This document shows, in pieces, positions 23,788 to 31,545 of a stretch of 64,000 nucleotides of DNA. Position 1 is the stretch's first letter, and every line of letters begins with the position of its first letter. Under the pieces are notes generated by a model. The model was given only the letters and a program-made list of their open reading frames with translations, was not told where the DNA came from and did no database searches. The position numbers and the translations under genes are program-made. This DNA comes from CAWDVH01 sp963805705 (GTDB lineage Bacteria > Actinomycetota > Actinomycetes > Streptosporangiales > Streptosporangiaceae). Location: assembly GCA_963805705.1 (NCBI GenBank), contig CAWDVH010000005.1, positions 1,488,001-1,552,000 of the forward strand, in the 5' to 3' direction.

Positions 23788-25276
23788 CCCCGCCGCCGTC
23801 GCCGGCGGATCTCTCCCGGCCCGGGTTAAGTTCGCGATCATCGGCGCCGGCTTCGCCGGGCTGGGCGCGGCCATCCGGCTGCTGCGGGCCGGTCAGAGCG
23901 ACCTGGTGGTGCTGGAGCGGGCGGCGGAGGTCGGCGGCACCTGGCGGGACAACACCTATCCCGGCTGCCGGTGCGATGTGCAGTCCAACCTGTACTCGTT
24001 CTCCTTCGCGCCGAATCCGCGCTGGAGCAACACCTACCCGTCACAGCCTGAGCTCAGGTCCTACCTGAATCGCGTGGCCGCGCGACGCGGAGTACTCCCG
24101 TACGCCCGTTTCGGGTGTGAAGTCACTGATGTCCGGTGGGACGAGGCCGCGCGGCTGTGGCGGCTGACCACGACGCGCGGAGTGCTGGCCGCGCAGTACG
24201 TGATCGCGGGCGTCGGATCCCTGGTCGAGCCGTCGCTCCCGGACATCCCCGGTATCGGCCGCTTCGAAGGCACGATCATGCATACGGCGCGCTGGGACTC
24301 GTCCTTCAGCCCGGCCGGCCGCCGGGTCGCCGTCATCGGCACCGGGGCCTCGGCCATCCAGGTCGTCCCGTCCATCCAGCCGCAGGTCGAGCACCTGACC
24401 GTCTTCCAGCGCACGGCTCCCTACGTGGTACCGCACACCGGCCGGCCGGTCAGGCCCTGGCAGCGCAGTGCCTACCGGTTCGTCCCCGGCGCGCAAGTCG
24501 CGTCGCGGCTCGCCACGTACTGGATGCGGGAGCTGATGGTCTTCGGGTTCGTGAAGAATCCGGCGATCCTGAAGAAGGCCGAGGTGGTCTGGCGAAGGCA
24601 CATGGAGCACGCGGTCAGCGACCCGGCCAAGCGCGCGAAGCTCACCCCCGACTACGACCTGGGCTGCAAGCGGGTCCTGCCGTCCAACGACTTCTACCCG
24701 GCCGTGGCCGCGGACAATGTCGACATCGTGACCGAGAAGATCGTCGAGTTCCGGCCGGGCGCCATCGTGACGGCCGACGGGCAGGAGCATCCGGTGGACA
24801 CGGTCATTCTCGCCACCGGGTTCCACGTGACCGACAACCCGATGTTCGGGAAGGTCACCGGGCGCGACGGCCGGACGCTCGCCGATGCCTTCGGCCAGAC
24901 CTACCTGGGCACCGTGGTGCCGGGGTTCCCCAACTACTTCCACCTGACCGGGGCCAACACCGGGCTCGGCCACTCCTCCATGGTCTTCATGATCGAGAGC
25001 CAGCTGGCCTATATCGTCAGCGCGGTCCGCGCCATTGACGCGGCCGGGGGCGGCGCGGCCGAGGTCAGGCCGCAGGTCGCCGCCGCCTACAACGCCGAGC
25101 TCCAGCGCAAGCTGCCCGCCACCGTGTGGGGCTCGGGCTGCGCGAGCTGGTATCTCGACAAAGACGGCCGCAACCTGACGCTCTGGCCCGGTTTCACCTT
25201 CGACTTCCGCCGGCGGACCCGCCACTTCCGCCCGTCCGAATTCACCCTCAGGCGGACGGGCGAGCGGCGGCCCTAG
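23774..25276 (+). CDS. Baeyer-Villiger-type flavin monooxygenase
   Basis: FAD/NADPH monooxygenase inserting oxygen next to a carbonyl or oxidising a related substrate. The 500-residue protein has the FAD site IIGAGFAGLGAAIRL, a second Rossmann motif VIGTGASAIQVVPSI, and the BVMO fingerprint F-x-G-x3-H-x3-W-D in FEGTIMHTARWD near residue 165. GTG 23774 follows AGGAGGT by four bases and lies inside the tetR 3' end, so the two are coupled. It could degrade the ketone sensed by the TetR protein; this is inference. Confidence 0.88.
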   Translation: MTSDDPAAVAGGSLPARVKFAIIGAGFAGLGAAIRLLRAGQSDLVVLERAAEVGGTWRDNTYPGCRCDVQSNLYSFSFAPNPRWSNTYPSQPELRSYLNRVAARRGVLPYARFGCEVTDVRWDEAARLWRLTTTRGVLAAQYVIAGVGSLVEPSLPDIPGIGRFEGTIMHTARWDSSFSPAGRRVAVIGTGASAIQVVPSIQPQVEHLTVFQRTAPYVVPHTGRPVRPWQRSAYRFVPGAQVASRLATYWMRELMVFGFVKNPAILKKAEVVWRRHMEHAVSDPAKRAKLTPDYDLGCKRVLPSNDFYPAVAADNVDIVTEKIVEFRPGAIVTADGQEHPVDTVILATGFHVTDNPMFGKVTGRDGRTLADAFGQTYLGTVVPGFPNYFHLTGANTGLGHSSMVFMIESQLAYIVSAVRAIDAAGGGAAEVRPQVAAAYNAELQRKLPATVWGSGCASWYLDKDGRNLTLWPGFTFDFRRRTRHFRPSEFTLRRTGERRP

Positions 25277-25280
25277 TACG

Positions 25281-25293
25281 GAAGTCGGACTTC
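25281..25293. terminator. Weak hairpin between convergent genes
   Basis: GAAGT-CGG-ACTTC, a 5-bp inverted repeat, lies in the 42-bp gap between the convergent BVMO and TetR genes. It is short and lacks a U tract, so terminator function is only possible. Confidence 0.3.
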
Positions 25294-25318
25294 GTGATCT
25301 GACATCAGGCTCCGCGCG

Positions 25319-25999
25319 TCAGCTTGCGATGCGGGCTTCGATGCCGTCGAGGAGGAACTCAAGGCCGATCCGGAAGGTCTCGTCGGCGCTCAGGTGGGGG
25401 CCGTCACGTACGACCGTGGCCAGTGCGGGGAACCGCCCTGTCGCGAAGGTCCGCGTCAGGTAGGGCCCGTAGGCGGCCTGGAACTGCTTGATGTCCATCC
25501 CGCTGGCCCGCTCGGCGCGTCGCTCGGCGATCTCCCTGCGTACCGCGCCGGTCACGTACGCGTTGACCGCGGCCACCGCCGGCACGACGGTGTCCAGGTC
25601 AACACCGCCCATGGCGGCCAGCACGGCATCCCCGGTGGCCAGCGTGTTCGGCCCGAGCTGGGGCCGCCCGCCGATCAGGTCGGCGAGCCATTCGTGCTGC
25701 TGGGCGGCCTGTCGGGTGGCTTCGGCGAGGGAGCGCAGCACCTGGCGCCAGTCGTCTCCGGTCGGCCGGATCTCGGCGTGGACCGCGTTGACCATCAAGT
25801 CGAGCAGTTCCTCCTTGGTGGCGATGTAGCCGTACAGCCGCATCGGCCCCACGTCCAGCGCCGCAGCGACCTTGCGCAGCGATACCGCCACCAGGCCGGC
25901 CGCGTCGGCCAGCTCGATCGCAGCTCGAACGATCCGCTCCCGGCTCAACGGGGCCAGCACCGGCCGATCCGACGGCTCCGGCCTCTCCCACACCAACAT
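25319..25999 (-). CDS. TetR-family regulator of the flavin monooxygenase
   Basis: A 226-residue TetR protein, with HTH at residues about 22-70 (LRKVAAALDVGPMRLYGYIATKEELLDLM) and a TetR-C-type helical domain similar to the tetracycline repressor group. ATG 25999 is the likely start; the frame is open upstream but enters the intergenic operator. It is divergent from the FAD monooxygenase gene at 26083, and a perfect 17-bp palindrome lies between them. Confidence 0.88.
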   Translation of the reverse strand: MLVWERPEPSDRPVLAPLSRERIVRAAIELADAAGLVAVSLRKVAAALDVGPMRLYGYIATKEELLDLMVNAVHAEIRPTGDDWRQVLRSLAEATRQAAQQHEWLADLIGGRPQLGPNTLATGDAVLAAMGGVDLDTVVPAVAAVNAYVTGAVRREIAERRAERASGMDIKQFQAAYGPYLTRTFATGRFPALATVVRDGPHLSADETFRIGLEFLLDGIEARIAS

Positions 26000-26040
26000 G
26001 CGCCCGACGATACCCCGCTTGAGCGCTACAGTGATATCGC

Positions 26041-26057
26041 TCAATACAATGTATTGA
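26041..26057. promoter_or_regulatory. Perfect 17-bp palindromic operator
   Basis: TCAATACA-A-TGTATTGA is a perfect palindrome in the 83-bp space between the divergent TetR and FAD monooxygenase genes. Its size and symmetry are those of a TetR operator, and it probably controls both genes. Confidence 0.78.
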
Positions 26058-26082
26058 ATGATACGGTGGATCGGAGGCAATC

Positions 26083-27192
26083 GTGAACATCGCCATCGTC
26101 GGAGCAGGCCTGGGCGGCCTGGCCCTCGCCCGCGTGCTGCACATGAACGGCATCGACGCCGTCGTGTACGAACGCGAACCGTCACGCGAGGCGCGCGGCC
26201 AGGGCGGCATGCTCGACATCCACTCCGGCCAGCGGGCGCTTCGCGAGGCCGGTTTGATCGAGCAGTTCTACGCGATCGCCCGGGGTGAAGGCCAAGACAT
26301 GCGTCTTCTCACCCCGGACGGCACCCTGCTGTTCCAGGAGGACACGCCCGCCGCCGCCCCGCTTGAGCGACCTGAGGTCGACCGCGCCGATCTGCGCAAC
26401 CTGCTGCTGGACTCCCTCCCCGAAGATGCGGTGCACTGGGGGCACGCGTTCAAATCCGCCGACAACGGGCTGCTGCACTTCGCCGACGGCAGCAGTGCGA
26501 CGTATGACCTGCTGGTCGGCGCGGACGGCGCGGCCTCCCGGGTCCGCACGCTGCTCACCGACGCCCGCCCCGCGCATATCGGCCAGAACGTCGTCGAGAT
26601 CGGCATCCCCGATATCGACCGCACACACCCCGACCTCGCGGCGATGGTCGGGCGCGGCAACTACTGGGTGCTCGGCAACGGAATATCCCTGGCGGCACAA
26701 CGCAACGGCGACGGCCGGGTTCGCATAGGCCTGAGCTTCTACAACACCGCAGAGGACTGGTTCGCCACCAGCGGGATCCCGTTCGACGACCCGGCCGCCG
26801 CCCGGGCGCGGCTGATCGAGCTGCTCCCCGGCTGGGACTCACGGTTCACCGCGCTGATCGCGGCCTGCGACGACACAGTCGTGCCGCGGTCGATCGCCAC
26901 ACTCCCGATCGGCCTGACCTGGCCGTCGACGCCAGGCGTCACGCTGGTCGGCGATGCCGCGCACCTGATGCCGCCGACCGGGCAGGGCGCCAACATGGCG
27001 CTGCTCGACGGCGCCCTGCTCGGCCGCGCGCTGGCCGCGCACCCGGACGACTTCCCCGCCGCCGTCGAAGAATACGAACGCGAGATGTTCGAACGCACCA
27101 GCGCTGCCGCCCGGATGTCCGCAGACATGAAGGAGTTGCTGATGTCACCGGACGCAGCCCAGAAAATGCTCGCATTCTTCCAACCCGGCTGA
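26083..27192 (+). CDS. FAD-dependent monooxygenase (TetX/PHBH-like)
   Basis: Class A flavin monooxygenase of 369 residues, with IVGAGLGGLALARVL at the N-terminus, the DG segment LLVGADGAASRVR near residue 145, and GDAAHLMPPTGQGANMALLDG near residue 290. GTG 26083 follows GGAGG by six bases. Overall it resembles the TetX-like group, which oxidises polycyclic substrates, but many members have unrelated substrates. The TetR-like neighbour suggests induction by its own substrate. Confidence 0.85.
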   Translation: MNIAIVGAGLGGLALARVLHMNGIDAVVYEREPSREARGQGGMLDIHSGQRALREAGLIEQFYAIARGEGQDMRLLTPDGTLLFQEDTPAAAPLERPEVDRADLRNLLLDSLPEDAVHWGHAFKSADNGLLHFADGSSATYDLLVGADGAASRVRTLLTDARPAHIGQNVVEIGIPDIDRTHPDLAAMVGRGNYWVLGNGISLAAQRNGDGRVRIGLSFYNTAEDWFATSGIPFDDPAAARARLIELLPGWDSRFTALIAACDDTVVPRSIATLPIGLTWPSTPGVTLVGDAAHLMPPTGQGANMALLDGALLGRALAAHPDDFPAAVEEYEREMFERTSAAARMSADMKELLMSPDAAQKMLAFFQPG

Positions 27193-27312
27193 AGGCGACC
27201 ACATACGCCCAGAAAACCGACTGCCGTACCAGGCCTCGCTACTTCGGCGACAGTAATTCGGCACGAGGTCTTTTGGGAAGGGTCGGAATAACGGCCACAG
27301 ACGGAGAATCCG

Positions 27313-27417
27313 ATGACTGACAGGAATCCGGTTCCGGAGAACGGCGACGATGCGGTCCGCGCCGGGCCCGCTGGCCGTCGCCCCGATCACAGCCCGGCGA
27401 TACGCTCAATGACGTGA
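27313..27417 (+). CDS. Small frame coupled to the SpoIIE phosphatase gene
   Basis: A 34-residue frame from ATG 27313, with GGAG six bases before it, ends in a TGA that overlaps the GTG start of the phosphatase gene (GTGA). The product is Asp/Arg/Pro-rich, without hydrophobic segments. It may exist mainly to couple translation to the phosphatase. It is too short to judge from composition, so it stays a candidate. Confidence 0.35.
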   Translation: MTDRNPVPENGDDAVRAGPAGRRPDHSPAIRSMT

Positions 27418-29363
27418 CCATGGATGCCGGATGGCTGGAGAGCGAGATCTCCGGCCTGGCCGCGCGCTGCGAGGAACTCCGGCAGGCTTCCACGCTGCCG
27501 GGAGCCGAGCTGGAGCCCGTGCTCGCGGCGGCCTTCGCCGAGCTGGCCGGGGCGGTCAATGCCCTGGCCGTGGTGCGCAATCAGGGCAAAGCGCAAGCGG
27601 CCAGTGATGCGTCCGCCGACCGGCTGCACGCGGAGCGCCGGCTCTTGCACGCCATGTTCCAGGACGCGCCGGTGCCGATGTTCCTGCTGGGGAGCGACGG
27701 TACCGTCCGCCGGGCGAACCGGCGGGCCGGCGAGCTGCTCGGCTTCCGGCCGGGCTACGCGACGGGGAAGCTCTTCACCGCGTTCATCGACCTGCCCTCC
27801 CGCGCCGCCGCGCAGACCCAGCTGGCTGCCGCCCTGCGCACTGGCGACCCCCGGCAGATCCGGTGCGGCCTGCTCGGCGCGGAAGGCCGGCTGGACAAGA
27901 TGCTGGACATCGTCAGTGTCACCCCGGAAGGGGAGGCCCGCCAGCTTCTGGTGGCCGCGACCCAGCCCGCGCCGAAGCCGTCAGGCCCCTCCCCCGGCAC
28001 AGCCTCGCGGCCGGCCGCGAGGCCGGGACTCAACCCGGACGCGGACCCGGCCGCGGGCCGGGCCGAGGGATCCGCTGCGAGCACTGCCGCGGGCACCCTG
28101 CAGTCGATGACCGGCCGCCTCGACCTGATGAGCGCCGTGGCCCGCCTGCTGCTGGAGAACGCCATGTTCAGCGAGTCGGTCATGCTGCAGCGGTGCGCCC
28201 GGCTGCTCGCCGACAAGCTCGCGGCCTGGGTGATCGTCGACATAGAGCGGGAACGGCGGCTGCGCCGGCAGTACGTGGCCGGCCCGCAGGACAAGCGGTC
28301 CGCTGAACTGGTCCGTTCTGTGGCCGCCATTGATCCGCAGCCTGACTCCGTGCCGTGGCTGGTACATGATTCGGGCAGCTCGTTCCTGACGGCGCACGCG
28401 GAGGACACCGGCCTGCTCGGCGCCGGGCCGCAGGACATTCCCCTGCTCATGAGCCTCGCCGTGACATCGGTGCTCAGCGTCCCGCTATCGGACGGCGAGC
28501 GCGGTTACGGGACCCTGACCCTCGCCCGCCCGGCCAGCGACCGGCCGTTCGGCCTCGCCGAGCTGGGGCTGGCCGAGGAAATCGGAGAGGAGCTCGCCCT
28601 GGCGATCACGGTGGACCGGATGTTCAGGCAGCGCTCCCAGATCGCCGACGCCCTGCAGGCCAGCCTGATCCCGCATGACCTGCCGGAGATTCCCGGTGTC
28701 GACCTGGCCGCCGTGCATGTGGCGGCGACCGAGAGCCAGGAGGCGGGCGGCGACTTCTACGATGTGCACCGCAGCCAGGAAGGCTGGGGCATCGCGATCG
28801 GCGACGTGTGCGGCAAGGGAGAGCACGCGGCGGCCGTCACCGCGGCGGCCCGGCACGCGATCCGGGTGATCGGGCACTGGGAGCCCGATCCGGCCGAGGT
28901 GCTGCGCCAGGCCAACGAGATCATGCTGGCCGAGAAATTCGGCGGCCGGTTCGTGACCGCCGATACGGTCCATGTCCGGTGGCGCGGCCGGGCCCTGCAT
29001 GTGGTCCTGGGCAGTGCCGGGCATCCGGGCCCGCTGCTGGTGACGCCGGACGGGCGGGTGCGCGTGGTGAGCGGCGGAGGGCTGCCGCTCGGCATCTTCC
29101 CCGACGCGGACCCGACGGCGCAGGAGCTGGATCTGGCCCGCGGCGACGTGCTGTTCTTCTGCACGGACGGAGTGACCGGGGCCCGTGGCCCGGATATGAC
29201 CGGCTTTGAGGACCGCCTGATCGATGAGCTGGCGGCGCTGGCGGGCCAGCCGCCCGCCCAGATCGTGTCCAGCATGCGCAAGACGGTGCTGGATTTCTGC
29301 GGCGGCAGGCCGCACGACGACATGACCATGCTGGCCCTGCGGGCCGGAGCACCGCCGCACTAG
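27414..29363 (+). CDS. PAS-GAF-SpoIIE (PP2C) serine phosphatase
   Basis: Sensor phosphatase of a partner-switching pathway; such enzymes dephosphorylate anti-anti-sigma (STAS) proteins. Layout of 649 residues: helical start, PAS domain (about 70-185), Pro/Ala linker, GAF domain (about 225-400), and a C-terminal SpoIIE/PP2C domain (about 425-645). The last carries AGGDFYDV, IGDVCGKGEHAA, and GGRPHDDMTMLALR with metal-binding aspartates. It starts at GTG 27414 or ATG 27420. The STAS and MEDS-ATPase genes within 2 kb are likely partners. Confidence 0.9.
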   Translation: MTMDAGWLESEISGLAARCEELRQASTLPGAELEPVLAAAFAELAGAVNALAVVRNQGKAQAASDASADRLHAERRLLHAMFQDAPVPMFLLGSDGTVRRANRRAGELLGFRPGYATGKLFTAFIDLPSRAAAQTQLAAALRTGDPRQIRCGLLGAEGRLDKMLDIVSVTPEGEARQLLVAATQPAPKPSGPSPGTASRPAARPGLNPDADPAAGRAEGSAASTAAGTLQSMTGRLDLMSAVARLLLENAMFSESVMLQRCARLLADKLAAWVIVDIERERRLRRQYVAGPQDKRSAELVRSVAAIDPQPDSVPWLVHDSGSSFLTAHAEDTGLLGAGPQDIPLLMSLAVTSVLSVPLSDGERGYGTLTLARPASDRPFGLAELGLAEEIGEELALAITVDRMFRQRSQIADALQASLIPHDLPEIPGVDLAAVHVAATESQEAGGDFYDVHRSQEGWGIAIGDVCGKGEHAAAVTAAARHAIRVIGHWEPDPAEVLRQANEIMLAEKFGGRFVTADTVHVRWRGRALHVVLGSAGHPGPLLVTPDGRVRVVSGGGLPLGIFPDADPTAQELDLARGDVLFFCTDGVTGARGPDMTGFEDRLIDELAALAGQPPAQIVSSMRKTVLDFCGGRPHDDMTMLALRAGAPPH

Positions 29364-29420
29364 GTGACCAGCGGCGGCCGCCGCCCGCATCCAGTCCCGG
29401 GTGGCGTCCGCCGCGGCAGG

Positions 29421-29594
29421 TCACTTCTTGAAGGCGTCCTTAACCTTCTCGCCGGCCTGCTTGAGGTTGCCAGATACCTGATCGGCCTTTCCCTCGGCTT
29501 CCAGGTACTCGTCCCCGGTCGCCTGGCCGGCCTTTTCCTTGACCTTGCCCTTGATTTCCTGGGCCTTGTCGGCTGCCTTGTCCTCCGTTGACAT
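29421..29594 (-). CDS. CsbD-family stress protein
   Basis: A 57-residue, Lys/Glu/Asp-rich, highly hydrophilic protein of the CsbD (PF05532) type, with the characteristic AQEIKGKVKEKAGQATGD opening, then KADQVSGNLKQAGEKVKD. It starts at ATG 29594 after GGAAGGAG. CsbD-like proteins are general-stress products with unknown biochemical role. Its place between a SpoIIE phosphatase and a STAS gene fits membership in a stress sigma regulon. Confidence 0.9.
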   Translation of the reverse strand: MSTEDKAADKAQEIKGKVKEKAGQATGDEYLEAEGKADQVSGNLKQAGEKVKDAFKK

Positions 29595-29716
29595 GCTGCG
29601 GCTCCTTCCAGTGCGGTGTGACTCGCACTCCAGTGTCCGCAGGGCGCCCGGCTAAACAGGCCAGGGCGACCGCTCGCCTGGCGGCGGGGCCGTTCCTACG
29701 TTCGCAGACCCGGCTC

Positions 29717-30202
29717 CTACGGCTCGGAGACCCCGGCGCTCAACGCCTGATCCACGGTGTCGTAGAGCGGCAGCCGGTCGGCCAGGCCGGTGATCCACAG
29801 CGCCTTGGTATAGCGGTAGCGCGCTCCGGCCAGCGCCAGCGTCCCGCCCGCGGCCACGAGCTTCTTCCAGTGACCGACGATCACCGCCAGGGCACTGGTA
29901 TCCATGAAATCAACCGCGGAAAGGTCCAGGATGACCCAGTTGTGCTCCCGGCGCGCCTGCGTCAGGCAGTCGTCGAACTGCTGGCTCATCACGATGTCCA
30001 GGTCGCCGCGAACGGTAACGATCATCTTTCCGTCCCGTGGCTCGGCCGACAGGCTCAGGGCTTCCACGCTGCGCTCCCAGGAGGGTATGCCGTAGGCAGG
30101 GGGCGGCACTCCCGCCTCAAATAGTATGCTGCTGATTGTCTCCCGCGGGGCCGCATGCACTCCCTGCGACTGGGAACAGGCTAACCCGATGACTGATTTC
30201 AT
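29717..30202 (-). CDS. STAS-domain anti-anti-sigma factor
   Basis: Probable antagonist of an anti-sigma kinase. The 161-residue protein has a roughly 55-residue extension, then a STAS domain with ILDLSAVDFMDTSALAVIV, where the Thr-Ser pair is the usual phosphorylation place. The N-terminal extension is longer than in simple SpoIIAA homologues. ATG 30202 follows GGTGAGATC; an upstream in-frame start at 30226 is possible. It is divergent from the MEDS-ATPase gene, its likely binding partner. Confidence 0.85.
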   Translation of the reverse strand: MKSVIGLACSQSQGVHAAPRETISSILFEAGVPPPAYGIPSWERSVEALSLSAEPRDGKMIVTVRGDLDIVMSQQFDDCLTQARREHNWVILDLSAVDFMDTSALAVIVGHWKKLVAAGGTLALAGARYRYTKALWITGLADRLPLYDTVDQALSAGVSEP

Positions 30203-30294
30203 GATCTCACCCGCGCTCGGCGCCACGCCGGTCGCGGGTAACCGTGTCGGCGAGCCCGTGCGCCTTCCCGCAGGCGGGCTAGTCCGGGTGCACC

Positions 30295-31230
30295 ATGGCT
30301 GATGCGGCCGTCCCTGCCCAGGGCTTCAGCCACGTGGCGCTGTTCTACGGCAGCACGCAGGAGTACCTGGCTGCCGTGCTGGCTCATCTGCAGGCGGCCC
30401 TGGAGCGCGCCGAGCCGACCTTCGTGGCCGTGCCGGGGCCGAAGGCGCAGATGCTGCGCGAAGGACTGGACGGCGCGGCCGAGAAAGCCGTCTTCGCGGA
30501 CATGACCGAGCTAGGCCGCAATCCGGCGCGGATCATTCCCCGGGTGCGTACCTTCATCGACGACCACCCTGGCCAGCGGGTCAGCCATGTGGGCGAGCCG
30601 ATCTGGCCGGCCAGGACCCCCCCGGAGATCATCGAGGCCACCCGGCACGAGGCGCTGGTCAACCTGGCGTTCTCCGGCACGGCCTCCACCATCTTGTGCC
30701 CCTATGACATCGCGGCCCTCCCGCCGTCGGTCGTGGCCAGTGCCCGGCGCACCCACCCGGCGGTGCTCCAGCAGGGCCAGCGGCTGGCCAGCCCCGAGTA
30801 CCTGGCGGCCCCCCGCACGCCGCCCGAGTGGGACCTGCCGCTGCCGCCGCCCCCGGCGGACGCCGAGAGTCTCACCTACACCACGGACCTGCGTGCGGCA
30901 CGCCGCCTGATCAGCGCCCACGCGCAGCGGGCCGGAGCGACCGAGGACGCGACCGCCGACCTGGTGCTGGCCGTCGGCGAGGTGGCCGCCAATACCCTGC
31001 GCCACACCGGCGGCCGCGGCACGCTGCATGTCTGGCACACCCCGGATGAGATCCTCTGTCAGATCGACGACATGGGCCGGATCACCGATCCGCTCGCCGG
31101 CCGGCTGCGCCCTCCCCCTGATGCCCCGCGCGGCCACGGACTGTGGCTGGTCAATCAGATCTGCGACCTCGTCGAGCTGCGGTCCGGCTGGACGGGCACC
31201 AGCATCCGGATGCACATGCGGCTGGCCTAG
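30295..31230 (+). CDS. MEDS-HATPase anti-sigma-type regulator
   Basis: A 311-residue protein with an N-terminal MEDS (MEthanogen/methylotroph, DcmR Sensory) domain (about 10-165, starting HVALFYGSTQEYLAAV) and a C-terminal GHKL ATPase of the RsbW/SpoIIAB type. The ATPase part has N box AVGEVAANTLRHTG, IDDMGRITDP and GHGLWLVNQICDLVE. Such proteins bind sigma or STAS partners and phosphorylate STAS proteins. No sigma-B-type gene is adjacent, so the target sigma is elsewhere or is the ECF factor at 33.4-34.4 kb; the second option is speculative. Confidence 0.87.
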   Translation: MADAAVPAQGFSHVALFYGSTQEYLAAVLAHLQAALERAEPTFVAVPGPKAQMLREGLDGAAEKAVFADMTELGRNPARIIPRVRTFIDDHPGQRVSHVGEPIWPARTPPEIIEATRHEALVNLAFSGTASTILCPYDIAALPPSVVASARRTHPAVLQQGQRLASPEYLAAPRTPPEWDLPLPPPPADAESLTYTTDLRAARRLISAHAQRAGATEDATADLVLAVGEVAANTLRHTGGRGTLHVWHTPDEILCQIDDMGRITDPLAGRLRPPPDAPRGHGLWLVNQICDLVELRSGWTGTSIRMHMRLA

Positions 31231-31287
31231 CCGGGCCCAGATGCGGCCGCCCGCAGCACCCGCCCCGCCGGCCGCTAGCATCCGCGC

Positions 31288-31433
31288 ATGAACGACACCG
31301 CTGACGCCGCGGCCGCCTGGGACGCGCAGTACGGTGCCGGACGCTACCGCAACGAGCCTGCGGTGGCATTCATCAGGGACATCCGCATCGCCGCCAGCGC
31401 GGCGGGCTGACCCGCGGCCTCTGCATCGGCTGG
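31288..31433 (+). pseudogene. Remnant of a class I SAM methyltransferase
   Basis: From ATG 31288 a 40-codon frame reads AWDAQYGAGRYRNEPAVAFI, the opening of small SAM-dependent methyltransferases of about 200 residues, then stops at 31408-31410. In the frame shifted by one base, from 31404, the sequence goes on as GLTRGLCIGW, matching the start of the glycine-rich SAM motif (usually GL-IGCGNGR). After that the similarity ends. So the gene has lost one frame and about three quarters of its length, next to the convergent end of a monooxygenase gene. Confidence 0.65.
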
Positions 31434-31545
31434 CCAGTGGTCCCAGTGGGAAGCCATCTGGCGCAAGAACGGCTGACCGCGGGCCGCCAGCCAGATCCGC
31501 CGCCCGGGCAGACCCCCTGGCCGGCCAGGCCGCCCCGGCCACACC

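Noticed and set aside
26083..27192. Tetracycline-inactivating enzyme
   Set aside because: Only general class A flavin monooxygenase motifs are visible; resistance cannot be claimed without substrate evidence.
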